Assembly: GCA_039105265.1 (NCBI GenBank)
Contig: JAPFFF010000003.1
Location: forward strand, 2,108,001 to 2,172,000
DNA length: 64,000 bases
DNA from: Tritrichomonas musculus
Lineage: Eukaryota > Parabasalia > Tritrichomonadida > Tritrichomonadidae
Direction: 5' to 3'
In this document: positions 41,893-51,560 of the stretch, piece by piece
Layout of the letters: each line of letters starts with the position of its first letter
Numbering within the stretch: the stretch's first letter is position 1
Translations under genes and position numbers: made by a program
Notes under the pieces: model-generated
Databases searched by the model: none
What the model saw: only the letters and a program-made list of their open reading frames with translations
Told to the model about the DNA's origin: nothing

Positions 41893-42414
41893 ATGTTTTA
41901 TATCCTTTCTCTAATTGCATATAAAGTTTTTTTAAATGATCCACCTGTGATCTTTCTATATAACGGCAAAGATATTAAGGGATCAATCATAGATGCTGTT
42001 GAAGAAAATAATAAAATAGCTACTTTAATACGTCCTTCCACATCAAACATATCAGTGCGTATTTCAAACATAGATGAATTGTCTAATTGCAACAATACCA
42101 TAGATTTGAACAAAATATTTGTGTATCCAAATAGTACAGACCTCGAAACGTTAGTCAATTCTCCCGGTTATACAATTACTGAAGTAAATGTAAACTCTAT
42201 TGCCGATGCTTGTTCGAAGTTAACAGAGGGGGGATTGGTTATTGCAACTGATCATTATCCAGAATTCAAAAAAGTTGGCAAATCAAATCCATTTACCCCT
42301 GGCGTTTGGAATTGCTTCTTCTTTATTATTTTCTGCCTCAGCTTTATTATTTGGTCGATGATTCATTATGCCAATATTGATGTTCAAACAAGATTTGCAA
42401 AGAAATTATATTAA
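41893..42414 (+). CDS. Small type I membrane protein, possibly V-ATPase Ac45/Voa1-like
   Basis: 173 residues. The N-terminus (MFYILSLIAYKVFLND) may be a signal peptide. A luminal part of about 110 residues has several sequons and Cys. A single transmembrane helix begins FTPGVWNCFFFIIFCLSFII and is followed by a tail containing DVQTRFAKK. The arrangement TPG[VI]W, membrane helix, DxxTRF resembles the conserved C-terminus of Ac45/Voa1, an assembly factor inside the V-ATPase proton ring, where the family reads TPGIW and MDRFDD. The match is short, so the assignment is tentative, but the gene itself is credible. Confidence 0.6.
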   Translation: MFYILSLIAYKVFLNDPPVIFLYNGKDIKGSIIDAVEENNKIATLIRPSTSNISVRISNIDELSNCNNTIDLNKIFVYPNSTDLETLVNSPGYTITEVNVNSIADACSKLTEGGLVIATDHYPEFKKVGKSNPFTPGVWNCFFFIIFCLSFIIWSMIHYANIDVQTRFAKKLY

Positions 42415-43599
42415 AATAAAAATAGTGAACGATTTAAATTTAAAGTTTATGATTGTTAAACTTCATTTTTTGTTAAACTTATTTTCATTGTTTATTATTA
42501 AATAAGAACAAGATAGCTGCTTTTTGAGCTACGCTCAAAAAGTGTCTTTCTCAAATTTATAAATAAAGTCAATTTACAAATTATTTTTTCGCCAACAGGT
42601 ATTCCAATTGGAAGAACAATCGAATGAAATATTTGAATGGATATATCAGAAAAATTGAGAAGACTTGCACCTTGAACGACATGGAAAGGTTGTAATTGTG
42701 ATTAAAAGATCGAAATAATTATTTAAATAAAATAATCGATTTTGATCATTTGATAATATTGATAGGAAAACTTGATTCAGAAATTGCATGTGAATCAGGA
42801 GAGTTTAACGAAAGATTAGAAAATAAATATTTATAGCTGGCATCTGGGAAATTAGTCTTTTATCTAAAAAAAAAATATTTTCTTTTATGATTCAATCAAT
42901 TTATCCATCATCCAAAATTACAATAATAGTAGTATAAATTATTTCTTTTTATATAATTATGAAATCAATATTTCCTTTTCGTATCATTATAAAAATATTT
43001 TTAAAAATGAATAAATTGAAAAATTTAATTGAAATTTATTTGGAAATTTGAATTGACCAAAAATAATAATACAAAAATTCAATCTTCAAATAAACTCATA
43101 AAAGAAAAAATATGAAAAATAAAGTAATTTATAAAAAGGAATGAAATAATGAAGAGAAAATCGTATCTATAATTTTGTGAGAAATATAAAATTTTTAAAA
43201 CACATTTATTTTTTCTATTGAATATATCTTGAGCAATCCATATATTTCAGCCCCAAATATAAAATATTATAAGCCAATCAGCGTTTTTTAATATTTTTCA
43301 ATACTTTACAAATGGACAACCGCTCTATTTATTTTTAATTATATAATAGATTTATATGACTAACAAGAAAATGGGGGCTCCATCACAAACTCCCTATTGT
43401 GGAGCTATAGATCAACTTTTACGATGTTCTTCAATTTAAAATAAAATAATATTTCAATAATCATTTTTTCTGTTCAGTATAAAAAATCTTCTCAATCATC
43501 ATTTAATCTTATTTTTAAATTTTGTTCACTTATTAATAGTCAATAATCTCCTCAATCATCATTCTCAAACATTATTTTTGAAGGTAATTGTAGAGGGTG
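42415..43599. other. Intergenic region, possibly with decayed coding sequence
   Basis: About 1.2 kb. The 42,590-42,840 stretch is less A/T-biased and contains interrupted coding-like sequence, possibly a decayed gene. Nothing can be named. Confidence 0.4.
42520..42542. repeat. Perfect hairpin 5 (10-bp stem, TAC loop)
   Basis: CTTTTTGAGC / GCTCAAAAAG around TAC. It is the same family as the four hairpins inside the MULE element, but here it lies outside it, 105 bp past the stop of the small membrane protein. Confidence 0.88.
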
Positions 43600-43638
43600 T
43601 CATAACGACTATTTTGTAAAAAAAAAGGTTTAAAAAAA

Positions 43639-44514
43639 ATGTTTTCACTAGATAATCAAAAATGGGAAGGACTTAATCCAATTCCATATTCACAAAACCC
43701 AAAAGAGCCTTTTTCAATTGAGCATGGTGGTGATTATGGAAATGCTATGGAATTATTTCGTGCTGTAATGAATCAATCAGAATTATCCCCAAGAGCTCTT
43801 GAAATAACAACTTTTCTTATATCTGTATCACCTTCAAATCCATACTTGTATTGGTATAGAGAAAAAATTCTTGATAAACTCGGTTTTGACTTTAACAATG
43901 AATTAGAGTTTTCAAGCAAATTAGCTTTAAACTTTTTAAAGCCTTATCAAATTTGGCGCCATCGGCAATGGATTATGGAGAGAGCACCTCAGTCATCATC
44001 CATTGATGAAACCAAATTTGTTCAAGATGTTTTGCAAAATGATGGCAAAAATTTCCACGTTTGGGAATATATATATTGGTATGCCGGAAAATTTGATAAA
44101 TGGCAATGGCTTTTAGATCAAACAACTGTTCAACTTAATATAGATCCAAAAAATAATAGCGCATGGTCAATGCGATATAGCTCAATTACCCACATTCATA
44201 TGAAACCAAGTGATGATATTCAATTTGCTCTAGAAAAATTTAAAGAATGCCCCAGTAGCCAATCCTGCGCTAGTTATATAAAGGGATTACTTGATATCGA
44301 CATTTCACTTGCTAATGAAGTGAAAAATATGCTTACATCAGTGTTATCTCAAAATAACAATTATGTTCCAGCTTTAAATCTTTCTGCTCAAATTGCTGAA
44401 ATGGAAGGAAATATAGAGGAGTATGACAGAATAATAGATCAAATTGCCGCAGTAGATACAATGAGAACACATTTTTGGCATTTGATGAAATCGAATTCAT
44501 CAAGATTTACTTAG
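43639..44514 (+). CDS. FNTA: Protein farnesyl/geranylgeranyltransferase type I alpha subunit
   Basis: 291 residues. The alpha subunit pairs with FTase or GGTase-I beta subunits to prenylate CaaX proteins such as Ras and Rho. PPTA tetratricopeptide-like repeats are visible with their conserved Trp: NPYLYWYREKIL, KPYQIWRHRQWIME, KNFHVWEYIYWYA and NNSAWSMRYSSI. The N-terminal WEGLNPIPY segment matches the family. The length is slightly below the usual 300-380. A TCATA initiator-like site lies 37 nt before the ATG. The gene is intronless. Confidence 0.92.
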   Translation: MFSLDNQKWEGLNPIPYSQNPKEPFSIEHGGDYGNAMELFRAVMNQSELSPRALEITTFLISVSPSNPYLYWYREKILDKLGFDFNNELEFSSKLALNFLKPYQIWRHRQWIMERAPQSSSIDETKFVQDVLQNDGKNFHVWEYIYWYAGKFDKWQWLLDQTTVQLNIDPKNNSAWSMRYSSITHIHMKPSDDIQFALEKFKECPSSQSCASYIKGLLDIDISLANEVKNMLTSVLSQNNNYVPALNLSAQIAEMEGNIEEYDRIIDQIAAVDTMRTHFWHLMKSNSSRFT

Positions 44515-44735
44515 TGTTGATATTTTTTTTAATTAAATTAAAAATCTATTTTCTACATCAGAACTTCCTTCTTTTATTTGTTATCAATGCATCAGATAAA
44601 ATAAAAATTAATATTTGATACAAATTTAACTCATAGAATTTTGTGAACATATCTGATCATTTAAACTTTTTCATATAATATGGCTATATTAATATTGAAA
44701 CATTTGAATATAAAGATTTTGGTCTCTCGACCACA

Positions 44736-45446
44736 ATGACGGAAGAACTTCATAATCAACTATCAAATGCATTTAATGTACTCAAAAAATTAGAGACGAA
44801 GAGTGAAGAGGAGCTTATTCCCGATGATCCAAACATTACACTTCTTATACAACTTTGGGAACCATATAATTCTTCATCCCCTTATCCTGTTTTGTTTCCT
44901 ATTCGTCATTCATTGTTTGCAGATTCTACACTTCCTGTACGCATTATTACAAAAGATCCACAAAAAGAATGGAGTGAAAAATTCAAAGAAGCATTCCCGC
45001 CATTTCCTATCAAAACATATTCAATTGAAAAATGGAGAAAAAGGTTCACCCGTGCTGCAGATCGACGACAACTTTTGAAAGAAACAAGAATTTTCATGGC
45101 TGACAGACGAGTCAGTCATGTAATTGATGATATATTAGGGGCAGATTTCTTTGAAAAAAAGAGGACACCAGTCCTTGTCAATTTAGAGAAAGAAGACATT
45201 CTGGAAGATGTTAAGCATGTTTTTGAATGCACACTCGCAATACTTCCAAAAGGATACAAATTTGCTTGCCCAATTGGAAAATTATCATGGGAAGTTAATG
45301 ATGTTGCAGATAACGGATGTGATGCTATTGATGGCATTTTTAAGAAAATTGGAAAAGAAAAAATTGCATCAATATCAATTGAAACACCTTCTAATATAAT
45401 TCCTGTTTATACCTCAGATATTAGTGATATTATTAACAATGAATAA
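44736..45446 (+). CDS. Ribosomal L1-domain protein, Utp30/Cic1/RSL1D1-like
   Basis: 236 residues. The L1 fold is indicated by PIRHSLFADSTLPVRIITKD and PIKTYSIEKWRKRFTRAADRRQLLKE. IFMADRRVSHVIDDILGADFFEKKRTPVLVNL is typical of the Utp30/RSL1D1 branch rather than of ribosomal L1 itself. These proteins act in the nucleolus during assembly of the small or large ribosomal subunit. The lysine-rich C-terminal extension seen in animals is missing, as in other short protist versions. Confidence 0.88.
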   Translation: MTEELHNQLSNAFNVLKKLETKSEEELIPDDPNITLLIQLWEPYNSSSPYPVLFPIRHSLFADSTLPVRIITKDPQKEWSEKFKEAFPPFPIKTYSIEKWRKRFTRAADRRQLLKETRIFMADRRVSHVIDDILGADFFEKKRTPVLVNLEKEDILEDVKHVFECTLAILPKGYKFACPIGKLSWEVNDVADNGCDAIDGIFKKIGKEKIASISIETPSNIIPVYTSDISDIINNE

Positions 45447-46237
45447 TTAACTGAATGTATTTCATAAATACTATTATTGAATATATAATATAATATACTA
45501 ACTTTTTTATCTTAAAGATGCTTTTTTTTTTTTTTTTTTTTTTTTTTTTGGTATTTTATAGGCTAAGCTTGTAAATTTGGTGAAATAAACGTTTTTTGGG
45601 TTTTAAAAATCACCAAATGTAACCATATTATTGTCAAATAAATTTTTATTAAGGATAGGATGGGTATTTCTATGAGTTAATACAAATTTTGTATCTTGAA
45701 ATTGAATTGAAAGAAAAAATATTAAATACTTATATCTTGCTAGAGTATTGATAAATTCAATTATTACATATATATTTATTTTCATTTAATAATATTATAA
45801 CAATTTAATAAATTATCAAATGCTTATTATTATTTGTTATAAGAATTTTGAATATATTAGATCTCCTTTCAAAAAATAAAAAGATTCCTCTAAAAAAGTT
45901 TCAATATTTCAGAAGATTCCTCTAAAAAAGTTTAACTTTCAAATTTGTTAAGATAATTCAAAATTTGTGAAAATTCTCAGAGCTTACACAAATTTTATTA
46001 GCCAGCCTAATTAAGGATGATCTTGGATATGGTTTGTGAAAACACATACAAAAAATTGTTAATTCATTCAATCCATTCAAATTTTAAAATCATAAAAGAA
46101 TTAATTATCAGCAAATTGTTTTAATAGTGAAAGGCTCTAATTGAATGAAAAAGCAATATTCTTGTTGTTTCCAATCAATTTACGGAAGTACGAATCGAAC
46201 AAGATAAACTTAAAATTATCAATGAAAATAATTTAGT
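45447..46237. other. Intergenic region between host gene and Polinton
   Basis: It holds a 28-nt poly-T tract (45,522-45,549), the unsplit dispersed repeat and a direct repeat AGATTCCTCTAAAAAAGTTT (two copies near 45,881 and 45,911). No gene is supported. Confidence 0.6.
45564..45650. repeat. Unsplit copy of the dispersed repeat (empty target site)
   Basis: On the minus strand it reads through the AACCCAAAA target without the 1.19-kb insertion. It contains an internal 9-bp inverted repeat ATTTGGTGA / TCACCAAAT. Confidence 0.85.
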
Positions 46238-46312
46238 AGTATATACGAGTCGGTTTCCGTTGGGGCCACGCTACGCTTAAGCCCACACGTCAACACGAAC
46301 TCGTGATAAAAA
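46238..46312. repeat. Left terminal region of the Polinton (probable inverted repeat)
   Basis: A GC-richer stretch starting AGTATATACGAGTCGG and containing an ACGAGT/ACTCGT inverted pair about 50 bp apart. It is followed by AT-rich spacer. The matching right copy is not in the window. Confidence 0.6.
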
Positions 46313-46410
46313 TAAAAAATAAAAATGATAAAAATAAAAAATAAAAATGATAAAAATAAAAATAAAAAAATAAAAAAAATTTTTTCTTCAACTTGTTTTT
46401 TTCTTGAAGT

Positions 46411-46677
46411 ACTACTAGGGACCTAAACAACTACCTCGGGTCCCCACTACTACTAGGGACCTAAACAACTACCTCGGGTCCCCACTACTTGTTTTTTTTT
46501 TCTTGAAGTACTACTAGGGACCTAAACAACTACCTCGGGTCCCCACTACTACTAGGGACCTAAACAACTACCTCGGGTCCACACTACTACTAGGGACCTA
46601 AACAACTACCTCGGGTCCCCACTACTTGTTTTTTCTTGAAGTACTACTAGGGACCTAAACAACTACCTCGGGTCCCT
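46411..46677. repeat. Terminal tandem array of the Polinton, 6 units of about 38 bp
   Basis: Units begin at GGGACC (46,418, 46,456, 46,517, 46,555, 46,593, 46,650). Each contains AACAACTACCTCG between GGGACC and GGTCCC, so each can fold into a six-pair hairpin. Two longer spacers carry ACTTGTTTTTTCTTGAAG. Confidence 0.92.
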
Positions 46678-46925
46678 CATAGTCTATTTTGATGTTCAGC
46701 TATAGAGATACGTGCACCAATTGACTTCAATAATAACTTAGCTTTTTCAATGTCTTCAAAGAGTTCTTTGTATGACTTGATTATATTTATCATTATATCG
46801 AATTGACTAGCTATTTTATCATCATCTTCATTCATACATTTTCCAAATATCTTGTCTTTAATAACTTTAAATTTTGCATATAGAGCTTCTGCGTCATTAT
46901 TCAGTCCGTTAATAGCGCTATTCAT
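46677..46925 (-). CDS. Polinton small helical protein (82 aa)
   Basis: An all-helical, coiled-coil-like small protein with a true ATG. Its stop lies at the edge of the terminal repeat array. It is the outermost gene of the element and is transcribed towards the end. Function unknown. Confidence 0.65.
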   Translation of the reverse strand: MNSAINGLNNDAEALYAKFKVIKDKIFGKCMNEDDDKIASQFDIMINIIKSYKELFEDIEKAKLLLKSIGARISIAEHQNRL

Positions 46926-46965
46926 TTAAGACAAAAATAAAAAAATAACAATAAAATAAAAGAAG

Positions 46966-47223
46966 TTAAATTTTACTAAGTAGTTCGTCTATATGAGGTA
47001 GTTCAGTTTTTTCAGTTTGAACACCTACATCTAGAAGTTCTTCTTTCTCTTCTTCTTTCTCTTCTTCTTCTTTCTCTTGATGTTCATAATAGTTTTTATA
47101 CAAGTTTACTCGCTTTTTTTTCTTTGGAAACTTGATAACGTTTTTTTCTTTGTCATCGAGAGGATAATAAAGAGGTCCTTTATCATCAATTCCTTCAACA
47201 ATGATTGTCCCCCACTTGCTCAT
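46966..47223 (-). CDS. Polinton small acidic/basic protein with a GVQTE motif (85 aa)
   Basis: A basic patch (KFPKKKKRV) is followed by a Glu/Lys-rich helix and a C-terminal LDVGVQTEKTELP segment. The basic patch resembles a nuclear localisation signal. The GVQTE segment is one of five similar motifs in this element (see findings). It precedes the divergent HNH gene by 51 bp. Confidence 0.7.
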   Translation of the reverse strand: MSKWGTIIVEGIDDKGPLYYPLDDKEKNVIKFPKKKKRVNLYKNYYEHQEKEEEEKEEEKEELLDVGVQTEKTELPHIDELLSKI

Positions 47224-47255
47224 ACAAAAATAAAAATGAAATGAAAATATTTAAA

Positions 47256-47260
47256 TCATT
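47256..47260 (+). promoter_or_regulatory. Initiator-like motif TCATT
   Basis: Matches the trichomonad initiator consensus, with +1 A 17 nt before the HNH start codon at 47,275. Confidence 0.45.
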
Positions 47261-47274
47261 CAAAAAGTGAGAAA

Positions 47275-47610
47275 ATGTCATTTGTACCACTCAAAGGCTT
47301 TACTAACGACTATGAGATATTGAATAGGTACCCCTTTACTATAAGACGTAAGAGTAATCATTTTATATGCAAAGATGCAAAACATATTAAGGGGTATATA
47401 CGTGTATGTCTAAATGGCGACTACTACTTGAAACATGTACTTATAGCAAGACAGTTCATACCGAATGATGACCCACAACATAAAATAGAGGTAGACCATA
47501 TCAATAGGAATAGGGCTGACTACCATCTAAGCAACTTAAGATGGATAACCCCAACTGATAGTAACTATAACAGGGATATGCCCAAAATTATAAATGCGAG
47601 GGCAGATTAA
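47275..47610 (+). CDS. HNH endonuclease of the Polinton (111 aa)
   Basis: The C-terminal half has the HNH signature: KIEVDHINRNRADYHLSNLRW, split here as EVDHINRNRADYHL and SNLRWITPTDSNYN, typical of phage-type free-standing HNH nucleases. The N-terminal half resembles the small NUMOD4/AP2-like DNA-contact regions of such enzymes (IRVCLNGDYYLKHVLIARQF). It could be a homing-type passenger or a replication or packaging nuclease of the element. This gene is not part of the usual core set of Polintons. Confidence 0.88.
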   Translation: MSFVPLKGFTNDYEILNRYPFTIRRKSNHFICKDAKHIKGYIRVCLNGDYYLKHVLIARQFIPNDDPQHKIEVDHINRNRADYHLSNLRWITPTDSNYNRDMPKIINARAD

Positions 47611-47839
47611 CTATATATAGTTCTAAGAACTCCAAAGCAAAGTGTTCAATTCGACCTAAAAAATCAACATCATTATCTATCCTCATTATTTGAAGATGTT
47701 CAGGTTTGAAATACTGAGCTGATAATTCTTTTATAGTCTTCATCAATTTTTTTCTTCTAGTTTCATCACTCTCTACACTATATTCATGGATGTTCGATAG
47801 AATTCTAACGAGGATATACATACGGTCTGATTGAGACAT
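47588..47839 (-). CDS. Polinton small helical protein (83 aa)
   Basis: Starts at ATG 47,839 (MSQSDRMYILVRIL); the frame continues upstream only to a TTG inside the next gene. It overlaps the 3' end of the HNH gene on the other strand by 23 bp and lies 6 bp from the divergent protease start. Mostly helical; function unknown. Confidence 0.6.
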   Translation of the reverse strand: MSQSDRMYILVRILSNIHEYSVESDETRRKKLMKTIKELSAQYFKPEHLQIMRIDNDVDFLGRIEHFALEFLELYIVNLPSHL

Positions 47840-47845
47840 TTTATA

Positions 47846-49402
47846 ATGATAAAAATGACAAGTGATAAAGGCACACAAACTAAACCTAACAATAAAATAC
47901 AACTACTACAATGTACTTTTAAATTTCGACCTAAACTAGTTGATAGAGATGTTGCAAGATTAACAAGAGGTTTGGGTCAAACTATATGGAAGTTCTCTAA
48001 TAATCAAATAAATCTACAAAAATTATATGAGACATATTTAAATACTAGTATAGCTTTTAAAGACGTACTTGAATTTGCTAATAGACTCAAGAGAGAGAGA
48101 CCAAAAGCAAAATTTACAGGTTGTGTTTTTGCAATTAAGAAAAATCAAGATGATAAAGATGAACATGGACATTACATAACAGTATTAAAGCCATATCAAT
48201 ATACTCTCCAGGAATCAACAACAGGTATATTAACAGAGATAAAATTACATTATGATATTATCAACATAAGGATATCTCGAATGAAGACTGAGGAGGAAAA
48301 ACAAGCAGCTAGAGAACTGAGAGAGCAGATGAAAGAAAGAACATTGAAAAGTGATAAGAAAGAATATAAAACTAGAGGTATTCAAACAGATGATATACCA
48401 GAATTGGCTCCATTACCCAGACCTCCAACTTTAAATCGAAATGATTATCATCTTAACCTTAGGAAAATCGGTAGGAACCGACCCACAAATGTTGAGCCAC
48501 CAACAAGGGACCAAAATCAAAACAGAATTCAACTTTTACTTCAAAGTAGTACAAATTTAGACGAGGATGATAGACCTAAGAAAAAATCAAAACAACCTAA
48601 GACAAAATCAAAACGACCTCGTTCACCTTCACCTCCACCTCCACCACCTCCTCCTCCTTCATCACCACCTCCACAGTTTCCATCATCACATACCTCTCGA
48701 GGTACTAGTCCTCCTCCAAGAGAACCCCGTATGACACCACAGAAGACAGGAGAGTATACAGTAGACCAAAGACGTCATAAAATTCATGATTGGAGGAGTT
48801 TAGTCAATGATGAAAATATAGAAGAAGATGTTATTGATGACTACTTGAAACTTCTATATAACAAAGGAAAGAGATTGAATAAACAACCTGGTCAAAATGA
48901 GGCAGAGTTTGATAAAAAGAAAATATTGGTTTTACCTACTGCATTTTATACCCTCCTTTCTAGAGCATATGAGACTAATGATATGGAAAAAATACATGAA
49001 CTGATGAAAAGTCCTATCTCAGGTAAACAGTCATTTTCACATTTCGATAAAGTATTTGTCCCCATTTGTTCAGATGGAGAACATTGGGTTTTATGTATTG
49101 TTCGATATTCAAAGAAAATAATCGAATGCTATGACTCTGAGAATAAGTCAATGGCACCAGAGGTAAAGACACTTAATAAGTGGATCAATATTTCAGGAAC
49201 AGGTAAGTTAAAAGCAAAATATTATGATGTACCTAGTCAAAGGAATAACAAGGATTGTGGAGTGTTTCTAATGGAATCTTGTCGTACCTTTTTGCATGAA
49301 GGAAATGGTAAGTTTAAACAACGCAATATGCCAGATATTAGAAAGAGAATACTTCGAGAACTTCAAAACAATGAATTAGAAACAGGTGTCGTATATCAAT
49401 AA
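47846..49402 (+). CDS. Polinton adenovirus-type (Ulp1-like) maturation cysteine protease with long N-terminus
   Basis: The C-terminal about 200 residues carry the protease pattern HWVLCIVRYSKK, then ECYDSE, then NNKDCGVFLMES (His, Asp, Cys order). The N-terminal 250 residues are of unknown fold and are followed by a Lys/Arg-rich and poly-Pro linker (about residues 240-290). Two Q-T motifs (KGTQTK and RGIQTD) lie at the N-terminus and near residue 180. It is the family expected to process capsid proteins. Start at the ATG 47,846 or 47,855. Confidence 0.88.
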   Translation: MIKMTSDKGTQTKPNNKIQLLQCTFKFRPKLVDRDVARLTRGLGQTIWKFSNNQINLQKLYETYLNTSIAFKDVLEFANRLKRERPKAKFTGCVFAIKKNQDDKDEHGHYITVLKPYQYTLQESTTGILTEIKLHYDIINIRISRMKTEEEKQAARELREQMKERTLKSDKKEYKTRGIQTDDIPELAPLPRPPTLNRNDYHLNLRKIGRNRPTNVEPPTRDQNQNRIQLLLQSSTNLDEDDRPKKKSKQPKTKSKRPRSPSPPPPPPPPPSSPPPQFPSSHTSRGTSPPPREPRMTPQKTGEYTVDQRRHKIHDWRSLVNDENIEEDVIDDYLKLLYNKGKRLNKQPGQNEAEFDKKKILVLPTAFYTLLSRAYETNDMEKIHELMKSPISGKQSFSHFDKVFVPICSDGEHWVLCIVRYSKKIIECYDSENKSMAPEVKTLNKWINISGTGKLKAKYYDVPSQRNNKDCGVFLMESCRTFLHEGNGKFKQRNMPDIRKRILRELQNNELETGVVYQ

Positions 49403-49423
49403 AGACTTTTTATTCAACTCGAA

Positions 49424-50425
49424 ATGGAATTACCACCAAGTGTTAAAACTCTTTATCCTAATCGAGATAATATAGTTAATGATGGTAATACACCTCTTCC
49501 AATCGAAACAGCCTACTTCCTTGAGGATGCTCAACATGATAAAGCTAAGTTTAATAGGTATTGGTTTAATTTCCCACCAGAATGGTCAACTGCAAACAAA
49601 GGGGAATCTATTGTTGGCGTTCGTTCAGCACATATCATTAAGAGACGACGCAAAATGGAAGTAGAGATTGAAATATATAAGATACATAAGAAAACATATG
49701 AGTTTGTTTGTGGTGGAACATGGAATGATGGAACACTAAAAGAAGACTATATAACTGGTACTAATCATGAATATGGATTCTTCAAAGTCATTGATTGGGT
49801 GTCAATCGATGGAGATTTACGTGGATTTTTTGATGCAGTTAATCATGCATTCAAGTCATACATTAAAACTTCTTCATTAGACAAATTTGTTCAAAATGAT
49901 GACAATATACAGGATAGAGATATACAAACAGATGGATATTATGATAAAAATGGTTTTCATGAAATTATTTATACAGAAAGAAATAAAGCAGAGAATCATA
50001 AATACTACTATACTAACAGTAAGAATGAACAAGATTGGGAGTATACCGCACCATATATGAACTTTTTCAAACTTAAATCCTGGAATGATGATTTTGCAGA
50101 TGTGTTTAATATAGGTAATGGCATATTTCAAAATAAACCAGAAAAATATCAAACATGGAGTAAGGAATTAATATTCGATAATATATGGGACAGACAATCA
50201 TGCAAAATATATTCATCGATAGGTGAACAAGCATTACATAATTATATAGGAAATAGCGATGTTGAATATAGTCCTATTAAATACTTCAAGTTAAACTCAA
50301 TGGACCAAAGGTTTTGGATAGACTTCTATAGTGATGTTCATTATTATTGTCCAACCAAACTACCTCCAAATGATTCATTTGTTATCGAAATGCAATTCCT
50401 TCAATATGATAAGATGTTTATTTAA
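49424..50425 (+). CDS. Polinton structural-protein candidate (333 aa)
   Basis: Beta-rich protein with WSTANKGESIVGVRSAHIIK near residue 50 and a C-terminal SFVIEMQFLQYDKMF strand pattern. It lies 21 bp after the protease and directly before the integrase. A single-jelly-roll minor capsid or penton role is possible but only inferred. It carries a DIQTDG motif. Confidence 0.6.
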   Translation: MELPPSVKTLYPNRDNIVNDGNTPLPIETAYFLEDAQHDKAKFNRYWFNFPPEWSTANKGESIVGVRSAHIIKRRRKMEVEIEIYKIHKKTYEFVCGGTWNDGTLKEDYITGTNHEYGFFKVIDWVSIDGDLRGFFDAVNHAFKSYIKTSSLDKFVQNDDNIQDRDIQTDGYYDKNGFHEIIYTERNKAENHKYYYTNSKNEQDWEYTAPYMNFFKLKSWNDDFADVFNIGNGIFQNKPEKYQTWSKELIFDNIWDRQSCKIYSSIGEQALHNYIGNSDVEYSPIKYFKLNSMDQRFWIDFYSDVHYYCPTKLPPNDSFVIEMQFLQYDKMFI

Positions 50426-50431
50426 AAATAA

Positions 50432-51550
50432 ATGAGTAAAGAAGAACCAACCCCATATGAAAAATTATACAACAAAGCTAAATGGAGGACCTTGGACAAA
50501 TACCTTAGCATGGCAAAACAAGAGAATCTGAATGAAGAGGAAGCAAAGAAATACTTTGATGAAAGAGTAGTACATGATAAGAGAGTACCAAAAGCACAAT
50601 ATATACCTATCGTATCGAAACACCCTGATGGTTATCAAATGGATACCTTCATTAACAATAAAGAGGCAGGTGGGTTGAATTATCTAATGTTCATCAATAT
50701 CAACACTCGAAAAGCATATGCATATCCTATGAATGGTAAAGGAGCAAGGGAAGTATTGGCAGCGCTTCATAAATTTGTTAATGATGTACCTCATGTATAT
50801 TCAATAACAAGTGATGAGGATGCTGCATATTTATCATCAACTGTATTAGACTTCATGAGAGAGAAGAACATAAAATACCGAACAACAACTGAGAATAACC
50901 ATAATGTACTTGGCATTATTAATAGATTTATGAGAACTATAAGAGATGCTATTGGTGAAAATAGGTTTATTCAACCAAAGGAGATGCATGATTTGGTAAA
51001 CATATATAATAACTCTCCTCATAGGTCTTTAGATAATAAAGCACCTAATGATATTACTCCAGAGGATGAAATAAAGTACATCCAAAAGAATGCACGCATT
51101 AACCCATATCATTTTAATCCAGGTGAGAAGGTCAGGTTAGTACTCGAAAAAGAACCATTTGGTAAAAGAAGAAGTAATTTGTCTAATGAGTCTTATATAG
51201 TTGACTCACAAAAAGGTAACCAGTTTGTGGTCAGGTCCAAAGATGGTTCAACAAGTTCATTCCCTGGATATAGGTTGTTAAGGACAAGAGACAAAAGGAT
51301 TAAAGTAGCTGAAAGACTAAATGAAGGTAAAGAAGGTATTATTGAAAAAATATATAACTTTGATGAAGATACTGGTAAGTATGATTTAAAATGGGAAGGA
51401 GTCGAAGGTGATGATGCCTTTGCTAGACAAACTATTAGAGATGTAAGGAGAGGTAATCCATTAGTACTTGGTACAGCAGAAAGACAATATTGGTTGGAAC
51501 AAAAGAAGAAAGGAGAACCAATACCAGATAAAATTATGAAATACATTTAA
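50432..51550 (+). CDS. Polinton retroviral-type integrase with chromodomain-like C-terminus
   Basis: 372 residues, six bp after the preceding gene. The RVE core is recognisable (INTRKAYAYPMNGKGAREVL, then ITSDEDAAYLSS). The C-terminal IEKIYNFDEDTGKYDLKWEG stretch resembles a chromodomain, as in other Polinton integrases, and could steer insertion to particular chromatin. Expected role: integration of the element. Confidence 0.92.
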   Translation: MSKEEPTPYEKLYNKAKWRTLDKYLSMAKQENLNEEEAKKYFDERVVHDKRVPKAQYIPIVSKHPDGYQMDTFINNKEAGGLNYLMFININTRKAYAYPMNGKGAREVLAALHKFVNDVPHVYSITSDEDAAYLSSTVLDFMREKNIKYRTTTENNHNVLGIINRFMRTIRDAIGENRFIQPKEMHDLVNIYNNSPHRSLDNKAPNDITPEDEIKYIQKNARINPYHFNPGEKVRLVLEKEPFGKRRSNLSNESYIVDSQKGNQFVVRSKDGSTSSFPGYRLLRTRDKRIKVAERLNEGKEGIIEKIYNFDEDTGKYDLKWEGVEGDDAFARQTIRDVRRGNPLVLGTAERQYWLEQKKKGEPIPDKIMKYI

Positions 51551-51560
51551 AAATTTGTAA

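Noticed and set aside
43376-43412. Small imperfect hairpin GCTCCA...TGGAGC as a structured RNA
   Set aside because: The stem is only about six pairs and there is no flanking promoter or terminator signal.
46411-46677. CRISPR-like look of the regularly spaced repeats (also 56.9-57.5 kb)
   Set aside because: Spacers are repeats themselves, no cas genes are present and the context is eukaryotic.
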